Source: a virus | Length of the DNA stretch: 37,905 nucleotides | IMG/VR virus record: IMGVR_UViG_3300045141_000102 | Coordinates: 1-37,905 of that record | Strand: one strand, 5' to 3' | Part shown: positions 11,532 to 21,232 of the stretch, piece after piece | Layout of the letters: each line of letters begins with the position of its first letter | How positions within the stretch are numbered: the first letter of the stretch is position 1 | Made by a program: the position numbers and the translations under genes | Notes under the pieces: model-generated | What the model was told of the DNA's origin: nothing | What the model saw: the letters and a program-made list of their open reading frames with translations, nothing else | Databases searched by the model: none

Positions 11532-14285
11532 TCAATTTATTTGCATTATAAAACCGCCGACGTCGTACGTTTCTGAGCCAACACCCACCACCGTCGTCTT
11601 AACAGTAATAGAAGTATTAAATTTCGCACGAATCGTCATCGGAGGGAACGTGAATCCACCAGTTGTCGAAACAGCCGCAGTAGTAAGACCTTCACCAAAG
11701 AATGATTGTGTCCGTGTCGTAGATGTCTCATCGGTATAGGTAACTTGTAGGGTAATAGTATTTACTGAAATAGCTGTTACGGTAAGATAGCCGCCTACAT
11801 TAAATGTGTGATAGGCACTGTCGTTTACCACTGTAACGGTAGTGACCGAGGACACAGCTGCGGACTGTGCTGTTAAGTCATTAGAAGCTACCACCGTAGG
11901 GATACCCGCTCCTAATAATGAAGATGCGCCCGTTCCTCCTCGTGACGTAGCAAGAGTTCCAGACCACCCTAATGTCAAAGATGCAGCATGTAGTAACGCA
12001 GTGGTAGGAGAACCACCTAATGTCAAAGTTACATTCGTGTCGTCTGTCTTCGTGAGTGCAGAACCTGTTGGAATGTCAGAAGTAAGAGCTATTATCCCAT
12101 CTGCATCAGGAGCCATCAATGTACGGAGTGCGGTAACCAGTAGAGAGGTATCAAGAACCATTGGAAATATTCCAGGAGTCCCATCTTGAAATTGAAGTGT
12201 TCCCTTCTGTCCTGAACCAGTACCTTGTCCTGCGTAAAAGAATACACCTCCACCATCAGAATCAGTACCAACCGCACTGCCAGCGTGAAAGATCATAGTT
12301 GAGCCTGCTCCACTGCTACTCCCACCGTTTCCTCCTAAGAATTGGAACGTACCACCATGACTATTTTCTCCTCCGGTACCTGATTGGAATAAAAAGTTAC
12401 CACCATGACCAATGGCAGAACCAGAGCCAGAAATGAAACTTAAGTCTCCGCCATTATTCACACCAGTAGCACCAAATGCTTGTCCTGTTGTGACACTAAA
12501 TCCGCCTCCATCTCCTCCTGTTTGCCCGCCAGCTCCTCCTTGCATTGCAAATCCACCACCGCCACCACTACCATTCACATTCCCATCACCAGCGGCCATT
12601 GTGAATCCGCCACCAGGCCCATCACCGATACTGTTGTTTCCCGTACCAGCGGTCATGAAGTAATTACCACCTGACCCACCTACACCTGCCGTAAAGGTAA
12701 AGTCCCCACCTGCGCCTCCAGTCCCCGATTGATTCCGACCAGTATTGATAGTTATGTCGCCGGCATGGCCATCGCCGATTGCATCTCCCGCTATAATTTG
12801 AATGAGGCCACCAATAGCGCTTCCTCCGAAGCCAAAATCAACACCATTACCTGACAGTATTGCTATATTTCCTCCCCCTCCATCTGATGCTCCGTCACCA
12901 GCGAGAATAAGTATGTTCCCTCCCTGACTTCCATCGGGAGAACCTTGACCCGAAACTAAATTTGCTCTCCCGCCAGGCTGTGTTCCTGAACCAGCACCTG
13001 CGGTAATTAATATAGCGCCACCAACATTATCTCCGGACACTGCTGAACCTGCCGTCCACGTAGTGTCGGTGTTGGCGTTTCCGTTAGGGGTTGAGAGGAC
13101 AAAGGTTCCCGTGAGGTTGGGGAACGTGAAAGTTTTATGAGCAGTCGTGATACCTGAAAAATCTAAGAATCCACCAAACTCACTCGTACCCATCAAAATA
13201 GAGTTATCTGTGGTGTTAAGAAGTGGATGAGTCAAAGATGTTCCTCGTCCTATTGTTATAGAACCATCAGCACCAGTATTTTTTAAATTAAGTCCAAGCA
13301 GATAAGCAAATCCTATAGCACCTTCGGCTATGTTACTATCTCCCATCATTACAACGCCCGTTGCCGAACTTCCTCCAAATGACCTTACAATGCTACTCGA
13401 GCCTATAATTATATTATCATAGCAATCGGACTCAATAGTATTTGAATTACCTATAATCTGAGAATCAGAAGCACCGCCCTGAATTTCGTTTGTATTTCCA
13501 ATTACTGTAGCATCGTTTACAAGTCCAATAGTGTTGGCAACGCCAGTGGCAAATGAATTAGTACCATTTATAATATTTGAATTTCCTGAAATTATACTAT
13601 TACTCCCTGAAATTGAGCTTCCAAGTGTGTTACCCGTACCAGAGACAATCGAGTTTGTCCCTGCTACACTATGCCCTGTTCCGAGGGTAACTGATGATAA
13701 TATTTTATCAAACGTAAAATCAGCACTGCCCCCAAACACACCTCCATCATTGAATTGGATAGAGGTGTCGGGACTACTAGGTACTGCATTTATAATAGGA
13801 TTAACAGGGTCAGTAGAATCTACAGTAATATTGTTACCGGCAACTATAGTGTTAACTTGCCCACCACTAGTAGCTACATTCCCTGCCCTCCACTTCTTTA
13901 TGGTCGTATCATAAATTAACGCCTGTGAGTTTAAAGGATTTTTAGCATCAACATCATACAGAGCATCTAAGGTACGAGGAAGAAATGAAACTGATTTGAT
14001 TGTTTCATCTATAGCTTCTAACCCCTTAATCGCATTTACATCTAACCGCTCATCTCCCTGTAGGGTTTGTAGCTTATCACGTACCTCAATAGGAGTATCA
14101 GGAGAACCGTCTTTGCCATCAAGACCTGGTAAACCTATACCATCTTTCCCGTCAGCTCCATCCTTTGGCAAGGGAAAATCAACACCTGGTATAGGAGTTT
14201 TGCCATCGGTCCCGTCCTTACCATCGTGTAAATCAAGGGCAGTTTTGAATTGCTCCTTATCAATATCAATAGTTATATCAGTCAT
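11532..14285 (-). CDS. Large collagen-like, Gly-rich tail fibre
   Basis: The 917-aa product opens with a short domain (MTDITIDIDKEQFKTALDL) and a collagen-like stretch (GKDGTDGKTPIPGVDFPL, GADGKDGIGLPGLDGKDG). A long region of imperfect Asn/Gly repeats (GNSNIINGTNS, VIGNTNEIQGGASDSQIIGNSNTIES) and Gly-Gly-rich repeats (GGGFTMAAGDGNVNGSGGGGGFAMQGGAGG) follows, typical of beta-helical or trimeric adhesive shafts. The last ~150 residues look globular and may be the tip. It probably binds the host surface. It overlaps the preceding gene by ATGA. The repeats make it prone to recombination. Confidence 0.75.
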   Translation of the reverse strand: MTDITIDIDKEQFKTALDLHDGKDGTDGKTPIPGVDFPLPKDGADGKDGIGLPGLDGKDGSPDTPIEVRDKLQTLQGDERLDVNAIKGLEAIDETIKSVSFLPRTLDALYDVDAKNPLNSQALIYDTTIKKWRAGNVATSGGQVNTIVAGNNITVDSTDPVNPIINAVPSSPDTSIQFNDGGVFGGSADFTFDKILSSVTLGTGHSVAGTNSIVSGTGNTLGSSISGSNSIISGNSNIINGTNSFATGVANTIGLVNDATVIGNTNEIQGGASDSQIIGNSNTIESDCYDNIIIGSSSIVRSFGGSSATGVVMMGDSNIAEGAIGFAYLLGLNLKNTGADGSITIGRGTSLTHPLLNTTDNSILMGTSEFGGFLDFSGITTAHKTFTFPNLTGTFVLSTPNGNANTDTTWTAGSAVSGDNVGGAILITAGAGSGTQPGGRANLVSGQGSPDGSQGGNILILAGDGASDGGGGNIAILSGNGVDFGFGGSAIGGLIQIIAGDAIGDGHAGDITINTGRNQSGTGGAGGDFTFTAGVGGSGGNYFMTAGTGNNSIGDGPGGGFTMAAGDGNVNGSGGGGGFAMQGGAGGQTGGDGGGFSVTTGQAFGATGVNNGGDLSFISGSGSAIGHGGNFLFQSGTGGENSHGGTFQFLGGNGGSSSGAGSTMIFHAGSAVGTDSDGGGVFFYAGQGTGSGQKGTLQFQDGTPGIFPMVLDTSLLVTALRTLMAPDADGIIALTSDIPTGSALTKTDDTNVTLTLGGSPTTALLHAASLTLGWSGTLATSRGGTGASSLLGAGIPTVVASNDLTAQSAAVSSVTTVTVVNDSAYHTFNVGGYLTVTAISVNTITLQVTYTDETSTTRTQSFFGEGLTTAAVSTTGGFTFPPMTIRAKFNTSITVKTTVVGVGSETYDVGGFIMQIN

Positions 14286-14530
14286 TTCAGTCTTAAAGTA
14301 ACGGTTAGAGGTTTTGAAAGTTCTTCTTTTATCTCTTGTAGTAATTCATTCGTAGCTGTGAGGTCTACTTCTGGCGGTTCAGGAAAGTTACTCACTTCAA
14401 TAGAACCTAAAGGTTTAAGCTCATCAAGTTTTGAGACAATATCAGAAGTTTGCTGTTGACGGTCTTTACGAGTCGCTTGAAACAGCTTGCTATGTAGTAA
14501 ATCTTGATGTTCTTGGTCGGTCATTGACAT
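14282..14530 (-). CDS. Small protein preceding the fibre
   Basis: The 82-aa product (MSMTDQEHQDLLHSKLFQATRKDRQQQTSDIV ... ELLQEIKEELSKPLTVTLRLK) is mostly charged helix with a short beta-like C-terminus. It is coupled by ATGA to the fibre gene, so a virion or fibre-assembly role is plausible. No motif recognised. Upstream, 14531-14630 has no minus-strand gene; the plus strand has a 23-codon hydrophobic frame (14559-14630). Confidence 0.5.
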   Translation of the reverse strand: MSMTDQEHQDLLHSKLFQATRKDRQQQTSDIVSKLDELKPLGSIEVSNFPEPPEVDLTATNELLQEIKEELSKPLTVTLRLK

Positions 14531-14630
14531 TTAAGTAAATAGGTGGTAAAGCGGATATATGGTACAAATTATTCTAGCTATAGTAATTGGAATCGCCATG
14601 GAGAAGTGGTGGAAAGAACATGGACATTAG

Positions 14631-16607
14631 CTATTGTCTAAAGGTTTTTGCTAATGTTTGGGTTATAAACTTTTGTACACTAACTCCTTTAGGAACAATC
14701 AAATCCCCTGAATCAATCTTAGACATTATTTCTTTAGTTTTAGATACTATATCATTTCCTTTTGTTATTGCTTCCTCTAAATTTGAAACATTTGTATTAG
14801 TTATAGAATCGGACGTATAAGTCCTCATCATCTGTCCTGGTTTTGGAATCTTAGAACCTGGTATAGCTAAATCGGAAGGTTGATAACCTTTTGGTACTCG
14901 TACAGGTTGTCCAGTGGCAGCATAAGGGGCTTGTAGAACTCCAGATTCTGGTTGTGGCGCACCAGCAATAATTGGTGCAGCAGGTAAAGCTAATCTCGTT
15001 GCCTGTTCAGCAGCAGCAGTCCCGATATAATCTTGTACTGCATTAAAGGCTTCTGGATTTGTAACTTGTAGATTCTGTAAGAAAGTATTTTGAAATTTAT
15101 TCGGTAAAGATTCAAGCCAGCCTTCTAATACACCACCAAGATGATATCCTCCGACTCCGCCCATAATTCCACCTCCCATCATACTACCAACACCAGCACC
15201 TGATACTTGTGCAGCTTTTTTTGCAATCCTAGTAGCAATACTTACAGGTGCTCTCTTTCCATTTAAAGCATCAAGATAGTTTGCTGCCTGGAATTGTTTT
15301 GATTGTTCGGTCAAGAACTCTTTAATCGGAAGGTTATCAGGTGCATTATTTGTTAAGTAACTTCGTGCTGCATCTGCGAGTGCTTTATTCTTTACAGCTT
15401 CCATATTAGTAGCAATATCCCCGACAGGGCTATATTTAGAATTCATATCACGTAAAATCTTTTCATCTAAAGATTGTGATAACTTAATTCCATTAGGATA
15501 TTGTTTTTCAATAATAGGATTCAACTCATCTAATTTTGATATAACACTTGCTTTTGTTTCTGGAGTAAGTGAAAAATCAGATTGCACGTTACTTTTTGCA
15601 GAAGAAATATAATCTGAAACTTTTAATGGAACAACTGCAGGGTCAGCAGCCTGTAATGAAGGACGAAGTAAATCTTGCGAAGCCTTTCCCATATCATCAC
15701 GCAAGTTTTGAGCCAATTCGTCAGTAACATACTTACCATCTTGAGTAACTGACTGAGGAGAAATCCGAGTATTCTTTAATACTTGTGAAATATCATTACC
15801 TTGTTTAGCAGCATTGTCATAAATAGCTTTTGCTTTAATATATCCTGGCTTCTGTGCTGGTAACGCCCAATCATTCGCTGCTTTATTGATTAAATTATTA
15901 GCAGCAGCATTTTTAATATCAGGAATAACATTTTTAACTGCATTAACATCAGTAGAAAGAGCTTCCCCAATAGCTTGTTTTGTTTGTGGAATGACTTGAG
16001 ATGGATTAGTCATATTTGAGGGACTAATACCTATCTTTTCTATTTGACTATTCGTTCCTAATAATGCCAGTATATTCATTCCAGCTTCTAAATCCTTTGC
16101 AGCATTCGGATATTGTTGTTTTAAATTATTATACGCCTGTAATGTTGATTCGATAATTTGTCCTGCTTGGTCACCAAAATTGCCACCTACGGGATTAGGT
16201 ATTTTTTGTGCTACTTTCATTGCATTAGAAAACACTGGCTGTAAAGCAGTAGAAATAGGATTCAAAGCAACACTTGCTACATTACCTACTTGCCGTATAC
16301 CTGTTTCAAACATTCTTCCAATTCCTGCACCGATATTTCCCTTTTCAGCAGCAGTACCAATATCTTGCCCTGCCGATTGCGCTTCATTTATGGCATTTTG
16401 GCCGCCTTGTTGCATTGCGTTACCCCATTGAGTACCAATATTATTAAAATAATTACCGATTCCGTTTATTGTTCTATCTAATATTCCTTGCTTTGGTTGT
16501 GCTTGTTGAAAAACACCAGGTTGATTATTCCCACTAGCCCAAGACCCAACACCTGTTTGAGGTGCTGCCGACTGTCCTATTGAACTTGCCCAATCTCCTA
16601 TAGCCAT
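14631..16607 (-). CDS. Probable internal virion (ejection) protein
   Basis: The 658-aa product begins MAIGDWASSIGQSAAPQTG, followed by Gln/Asn/Gly-rich and Ala-rich helices (GQNAINEAQSAGQDIGTAAEKG), long amphipathic helices, and a short Gly/Met segment (GAGVGSMMGGGIMGGVGGYHLGG, about residues 470-490) that could insert in a membrane. Size, helix content and position next to the 851-aa protein fit the ejection proteins of podoviruses. No enzymatic motif. It begins after the 851-aa gene by a stop-T-ATG junction. Confidence 0.55.
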   Translation of the reverse strand: MAIGDWASSIGQSAAPQTGVGSWASGNNQPGVFQQAQPKQGILDRTINGIGNYFNNIGTQWGNAMQQGGQNAINEAQSAGQDIGTAAEKGNIGAGIGRMFETGIRQVGNVASVALNPISTALQPVFSNAMKVAQKIPNPVGGNFGDQAGQIIESTLQAYNNLKQQYPNAAKDLEAGMNILALLGTNSQIEKIGISPSNMTNPSQVIPQTKQAIGEALSTDVNAVKNVIPDIKNAAANNLINKAANDWALPAQKPGYIKAKAIYDNAAKQGNDISQVLKNTRISPQSVTQDGKYVTDELAQNLRDDMGKASQDLLRPSLQAADPAVVPLKVSDYISSAKSNVQSDFSLTPETKASVISKLDELNPIIEKQYPNGIKLSQSLDEKILRDMNSKYSPVGDIATNMEAVKNKALADAARSYLTNNAPDNLPIKEFLTEQSKQFQAANYLDALNGKRAPVSIATRIAKKAAQVSGAGVGSMMGGGIMGGVGGYHLGGVLEGWLESLPNKFQNTFLQNLQVTNPEAFNAVQDYIGTAAAEQATRLALPAAPIIAGAPQPESGVLQAPYAATGQPVRVPKGYQPSDLAIPGSKIPKPGQMMRTYTSDSITNTNVSNLEEAITKGNDIVSKTKEIMSKIDSGDLIVPKGVSVQKFITQTLAKTFRQ

Positions 16608-16608
16608 A

Positions 16609-19164
16609 TTATTTTATTTGTAACCAATCTCTTAAACCTGTACTTGGATTAATTTTCATTTCCCAAACTGAACCATCTGTCCCGTAAATATGCCCCCCTA
16701 TAGGAGCCGTAGAACGATATTTATCCATTGCAGCTTGTGTTTGAGGCAATATAGATGAAGTATTTGTTGTAGTTCCTCCAAGTCCTCCTTGTGATGTTTG
16801 TATCTGGTCAATATTCCCGAATAATCCTTTCAAAGCATCATTGTAAGATGTTATAGTATTGTGCATTTCAGGAGTTGCTACGTTATCAATATAGCTATTA
16901 ACTGCCGAAGTACTTAAACCTCTACCGATAAGTTTCTGTATCTCATCATTTGCACTAACTGTAACACCACTTGCCCCATATTGACTGTTAACAACCTTAG
17001 CATAATTAGTAAGTGTTGTAGTAAGAAGTCCTAAATAATTATTTACATCAGCATTACCTGTCATTGCTATCTGTCCTGTTCTTAAGAAGGCATTAAGTGC
17101 AGGCATAGCAACTTGCCAGCTATTTGCGTCCATTTTAGCTCCAGCCTGTTTAAGAAGGTTAAAGTCAGCAAGTGTCTTATTTTCTGATACTTGTAATTGT
17201 GAACCTTGTGTTTGTAATGTCTTATATGCTGCCTGTTTAGCTTTAGAATCAGTTAAAGTAGCTGCAAATTGTGAGCCATCTATACCAAGAGTAATTGCAT
17301 TTTGTGCCATCTTAGCAAGTATAGATTCCTTAGCTGCAACAGCAGCTTGCCCCATACCAAGTGAAGGAATAAGGCTATTCATATTTACCCCAGAAGCAGA
17401 AGCCTCCGCCCAGAAGTTTACAATAGCAGGATTCTTAAATCCTAAAGTCGTATCATTACTAGAACTCTGAACATATCCTTCATGTTGTGCTATTGCCTGT
17501 GCAACACTTTGTAAAACATTTGGGTCTTTTAATTGTTCCTGTAAAGATTTATTAGGGTCAAGACCAATATCAGAAGCTGAATAAGAACCATTTCCATTAT
17601 AAATCTTTATAGCAGCGCCAGCCTTAATGTTCCCTTGATATGATTGATAAGTAGTTAATACTGTCTTGATAGCATTAATACCATTTTGAGGGTTATCGAA
17701 TATAAGATATTTATTACCATTAGGGGAAGAATCAACACCAATAACACCAGGTAATTTTACACTTGTTGATGTTGCCAAAATTGCACCAGGGTTTGAATCC
17801 CTAACTGGAATATTAATACCTGAATTATTAGCACCCACATTATAGGTCGGCATACCAAAAGTATCTCCAATTTTCATACCAAGATTTATATTTCCTTGTG
17901 TTCCACTTGGATTATAGGTATAAGCTAATGAGCCATCTGGATTCTGGAAAGCATAATCTTTAATAGTATTTCCATTTGCATCAGTATGTGAACCCGTCTC
18001 AATAGGCTTCTGGCCTGCGTAAGGATTCTTAGCTAAGAACGCTGCCGCCTTCTGTGCTGCTTGTACCAAACTATCATTAGTAGTTATGCCAGCAGTCGGG
18101 TATTGAAGCATCAGATTCATAGCCGATTTTTGTGCATCAAGTTTAATCTGGTCTTGTTGTGCTTGTGCGGCCATCTTTGAAGCTGCTAATTTCTCAGAAG
18201 CATTAAGATTATTTTCATTAATCTGCAATAATTGAAGTTTATTATTTATCTTATTCTGTGCATCTTGGAATTGTAACTGAACTGTTTGATTCACTAACTG
18301 CTGTGCCATCTGGTAATTACCCTGCTGTCTCGCAGCTTGTATCCCTAACTGTGAAGCCTGTAACTGTTGCGCCATCGAAGAAGCAGAATAGAACTCTGCT
18401 GGCGTGCCTTGTTGTACTCCTTGAGCTACATTCGTGGTATACAGGGCATTTAACTGGTCAATCTGTTTCTGTGTCTTTTGTAAATCAGCTAATTGACCTG
18501 CCGTATTATATTTAAGGTCTGCTTGATTCTGTAAATCAACCATTGAGGGTTCAGCATTCATGGCTCCCGTAAGGTCAGCTTGTGATTGGTCATATGATTT
18601 TTGAGCAGCAATAACAGCAGGGTCTTGTGAATAATCACCAGTAACTGATAAATCTTGTGGTTGGGAGGGAGTAGAACCCGTAGGAGCAGCGCCAGAAGGA
18701 GAACCACTAGTAGTCTTAGGTATACCAGCTAAATAGCTACCTGCAGGTCGTTGATTCGCTGGCAATCCAGCAGGTAAGGGTTTCCCGTCCGGCCCGAAAA
18801 CCTGAATCTTATCAAACGCACCCTGTTGTAATGCCGTTGTATTATACTGTGCGCCATTAATCTTTTGATAACCTCCAGGTAATGAAGCTGTAGCAGCATC
18901 AACGGCTGCCGTAGGCGAAGCAGTAGGAGTAGCCGTCTTTAAAGTACCCAAAGAAGCCATAAATCCACTAGGATTTGCTGCAGGTTGTGATTGAGGAAGG
19001 TTTAAAGACCCACCATTTGTTATTTGACTGGTAGGTACGGGACTAGAAGTTGTGGGGGCGGGAATAGTATTCCCCGTCCCTCCTGGAATATATGCGCCTG
19101 GTGAACCTAACGAGTATGATTGTTGAAATGAAGTTTGAGTTGGTGTAGCAGTTGCTGTCGCCAT
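16609..19164 (-). CDS. Large virion protein with a putative wall-degrading segment
   Basis: The 851-aa product has a low-complexity Pro/Thr/Gln start (residues 1-200), a Gln-rich coiled-coil (about 205-345), and a segment RDSNPGAILATSTSV ... KYLIFDNPQNGINAIKTVLTTYQSY ... LDPNKSLQEQLKDPNVLQSVAQAIAQHEGY (about 450-560). From memory this 'NPGxI ... yaiFdnpe.Gi.Ai...l..Y' arrangement occurs in virion-associated peptidoglycan-acting proteins. The rest is helical. I infer an ejection protein that opens the wall during DNA entry. The catalytic residue is not evident to me. Confidence 0.6.
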   Translation of the reverse strand: MATATATPTQTSFQQSYSLGSPGAYIPGGTGNTIPAPTTSSPVPTSQITNGGSLNLPQSQPAANPSGFMASLGTLKTATPTASPTAAVDAATASLPGGYQKINGAQYNTTALQQGAFDKIQVFGPDGKPLPAGLPANQRPAGSYLAGIPKTTSGSPSGAAPTGSTPSQPQDLSVTGDYSQDPAVIAAQKSYDQSQADLTGAMNAEPSMVDLQNQADLKYNTAGQLADLQKTQKQIDQLNALYTTNVAQGVQQGTPAEFYSASSMAQQLQASQLGIQAARQQGNYQMAQQLVNQTVQLQFQDAQNKINNKLQLLQINENNLNASEKLAASKMAAQAQQDQIKLDAQKSAMNLMLQYPTAGITTNDSLVQAAQKAAAFLAKNPYAGQKPIETGSHTDANGNTIKDYAFQNPDGSLAYTYNPSGTQGNINLGMKIGDTFGMPTYNVGANNSGINIPVRDSNPGAILATSTSVKLPGVIGVDSSPNGNKYLIFDNPQNGINAIKTVLTTYQSYQGNIKAGAAIKIYNGNGSYSASDIGLDPNKSLQEQLKDPNVLQSVAQAIAQHEGYVQSSSNDTTLGFKNPAIVNFWAEASASGVNMNSLIPSLGMGQAAVAAKESILAKMAQNAITLGIDGSQFAATLTDSKAKQAAYKTLQTQGSQLQVSENKTLADFNLLKQAGAKMDANSWQVAMPALNAFLRTGQIAMTGNADVNNYLGLLTTTLTNYAKVVNSQYGASGVTVSANDEIQKLIGRGLSTSAVNSYIDNVATPEMHNTITSYNDALKGLFGNIDQIQTSQGGLGGTTTNTSSILPQTQAAMDKYRSTAPIGGHIYGTDGSVWEMKINPSTGLRDWLQIK

Positions 19165-19188
19165 ATTTTAGTTATAACAGATTATGTA

Positions 19189-19629
19189 TCAGTTCACAAT
19201 TAACCAATCAGCGCTTGATGAAGTTCCTGTAGATATATAAATGTCTGGTGCCCCCGAAAGGTCAATATAACCAAGACCTATCTTTAACGGCGTTGAGGTA
19301 GGTGCACCTTGTCCTGAAGTCCATAAAGAAACTACACCAGATTGATTAGCAAATTGAAAGTTCTTATCTGAACCTTGTACATCAGTTAAATCTAATACCC
19401 CATTTACAGTAGAACCCCTGGTGGGAGCTACTCTGACCCTACCCTCACGTCCCGTATTGAATTTAGCACCAGAACCAGTAAGTAGTAACGCCGACCACCT
19501 AGTAGAGGGGTTATTATTAGTACCTGCTGGTTTTATAAGAACTGACCAACGAGTTGAAGGGTTATTATTCGGCCCCGAAGGTTTAACTAATGCCGACCAG
19601 CGAGTTGAGTTATTAGTCGTTATACTCAT
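19189..19629 (-). CDS. Tail protein with a 17-residue tandem repeat
   Basis: The 146-aa product starts MSITTNNSTRWSALVKPSG and repeats the unit TRWS(A/V)L(V/I/L)KP(S/A)G(P/T)NNNPS with two full copies and a partial third in residues 8-55. The rest (GREGRVRVAPTRGSTVNGVL ... VSLWTSGQGAPTSTPLKIGLGYIDLSGAP) is a beta-rich fold typical of virion decoration or fibre proteins. It overlaps the preceding gene by ATGA. The repeat may be a length-variable linker. Confidence 0.6.
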   Translation of the reverse strand: MSITTNNSTRWSALVKPSGPNNNPSTRWSVLIKPAGTNNNPSTRWSALLLTGSGAKFNTGREGRVRVAPTRGSTVNGVLDLTDVQGSDKNFQFANQSGVVSLWTSGQGAPTSTPLKIGLGYIDLSGAPDIYISTGTSSSADWLIVN

Positions 19630-20750
19630 GAAGCGGTTTGAGATATATCTACTAAGTCATCAGTGGCTATATTATCTATATGAGTAAGGTCACTCCCCGT
19701 AACATTAGTATCAGAAATGGTTACAACCGAACCACCATTTGCTGTGTTTAAACGGCTTCTGAATACCCGTGAGTTACCAGAACCAGGAGCAGATTCAAGG
19801 TTAACGGTAAAGTTTTTGAAAGGAATGGTAATATCACTAAGATATTCTAATTGTCTATTTGCTTCTGTTGCGTTAAAAGTTCCGTTGGTTATATCGTTAC
19901 CATGCAAATATCCGTATTCGGAAACACCAGAATTATTATTAGAAGCTGACTCATAGACACCTCCAATCATCTGTTCATTATTATTGGTAGGAGAGAAGGC
20001 TATAGAAGAAGTGATTTCTGTAGACCATGGCCCTCCTCCACCACCAGAAACAGTTTGAGAAACGGTTAATGTATCTCCTATAGAAAAAGATATTGATAAT
20101 CCCAAAGATGATAAAACAACTTCTGAATTATTGGTTGTAGTTATAATACTAGATGCTTCTTCCACTCCGTTTTTATAGATACTATATGTTCTTGTCCCTG
20201 AATTACCTATACCGCTTTGTAAAATATAAAACTTATTTATTACTCCCGAAGTGGTACAATAAAATCTTCGTAAAGATTCAGTAAGAGATGAGTTATTATT
20301 ACAAGCAGGATAAACGTAATTTTTAACACCATCAGAAGGAGTCGTCATGGAATTTTGACTCTTACCGACTATAAATGATTCATTATCATTATCAGATATA
20401 AATTTAAATGACCACGTAATTTGTCCTCCGCTATGAGAGGGAATATAAATACCAATCGTTTGGCCCGCAGAACACGTCAATGTAGTTATATCATCACTAT
20501 CGACAACCCCAGCTGAATTACTTAGATTTATTGTTTTTAAAGTACTAGTACTAGAATTAAAAATTCCAAAGGTTTGACTTGATAAGGTACTAGTATGAGT
20601 GATTCTAAAATTTTGAAATACTCCGGCATAAGGACAAACAAATACATCACTAGAAACAAATTCTGAATTACCATCATTAAATCCAAACGGAAAAGAAGTA
20701 TTATTAGTCCCCGTTTGCATGTTAGATTTTCCAAATATCAATGTTACCAT
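19626..20750 (-). CDS. Beta-rich tail protein
   Basis: The 374-aa product is rich in Ser/Thr/Asn and beta strands (LRRFYCTTSGVINKFYILQSGIGNSGTRTYSIYKNG), a pattern of structural tail or fibre proteins. There is a Gly run (TVSGGGGGPWS, about residue 235). It lies between small tail genes and is coupled by ATGA to the next one. No family recognised with confidence. Confidence 0.55.
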   Translation of the reverse strand: MVTLIFGKSNMQTGTNNTSFPFGFNDGNSEFVSSDVFVCPYAGVFQNFRITHTSTLSSQTFGIFNSSTSTLKTINLSNSAGVVDSDDITTLTCSAGQTIGIYIPSHSGGQITWSFKFISDNDNESFIVGKSQNSMTTPSDGVKNYVYPACNNNSSLTESLRRFYCTTSGVINKFYILQSGIGNSGTRTYSIYKNGVEEASSIITTTNNSEVVLSSLGLSISFSIGDTLTVSQTVSGGGGGPWSTEITSSIAFSPTNNNEQMIGGVYESASNNNSGVSEYGYLHGNDITNGTFNATEANRQLEYLSDITIPFKNFTVNLESAPGSGNSRVFRSRLNTANGGSVVTISDTNVTGSDLTHIDNIATDDLVDISQTAS

Positions 20751-20754
20751 ATAA

Positions 20755-21231
20755 TTATACTTTTAATATTGAATAATTCCATACTATAGTTTGATTAGCC
20801 TTACCTTGTACCTGCAAATTAATCGCCCCCGCAATAGCAGTATAATCACAATCCCAATTATCATCACGCATAGTATACATATCTTGTACTTGTCCGATAA
20901 GTGAAATATCTCCTGCATTATTTCTAAATGTAGCTCCTAATACAAATCCTGCAAATAACTCATCTTTAACGTCTACTGCTTCAATCTTTGTCATAAAGTA
21001 AGCTGCTTTATCTTTCGGAAGTGCATAAATAGATAGTAGTTTAGGATTACCATCAGTGGTAGTCACCGTTCCCGTAATTTCTCCATTATTTATGTTTGTA
21101 TTTGAACTATTGGTACTTAACAATGGAGAATCAATGCCATTATGAGTGTGATACGACACTGGCGCTTGTGGGTTTTGTGCCATACTAGCGTCAGAGATAG
21201 GCAGTAATGGATTTGGTAAAATAGTATCCAT
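20755..21231 (-). CDS. Tail-fibre-like protein
   Basis: The 158-aa product contains VSYHTHNGIDSPLLS (about residues 26-40), a His-x-His-Asn-Gly motif frequent in phage tail-fibre ends, followed by beta strands (GEITGTVTTTDGNPKLLSIYAL, AGFVLGATFRNNAGDISL). It is compact and probably structural. The preceding gene stops one base before its ATG. Confidence 0.55.
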   Translation of the reverse strand: MDTILPNPLLPISDASMAQNPQAPVSYHTHNGIDSPLLSTNSSNTNINNGEITGTVTTTDGNPKLLSIYALPKDKAAYFMTKIEAVDVKDELFAGFVLGATFRNNAGDISLIGQVQDMYTMRDDNWDCDYTAIAGAINLQVQGKANQTIVWNYSILKV

Positions 21232-21232
21232 A

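Noticed and set aside
13531-13914. Plus-strand frames opposite the 917-codon fibre gene (for example 127 codons)
   Set aside because: Antisense shadows of a Gly/Asn-rich repeat gene, without ribosome sites or protein-like composition.
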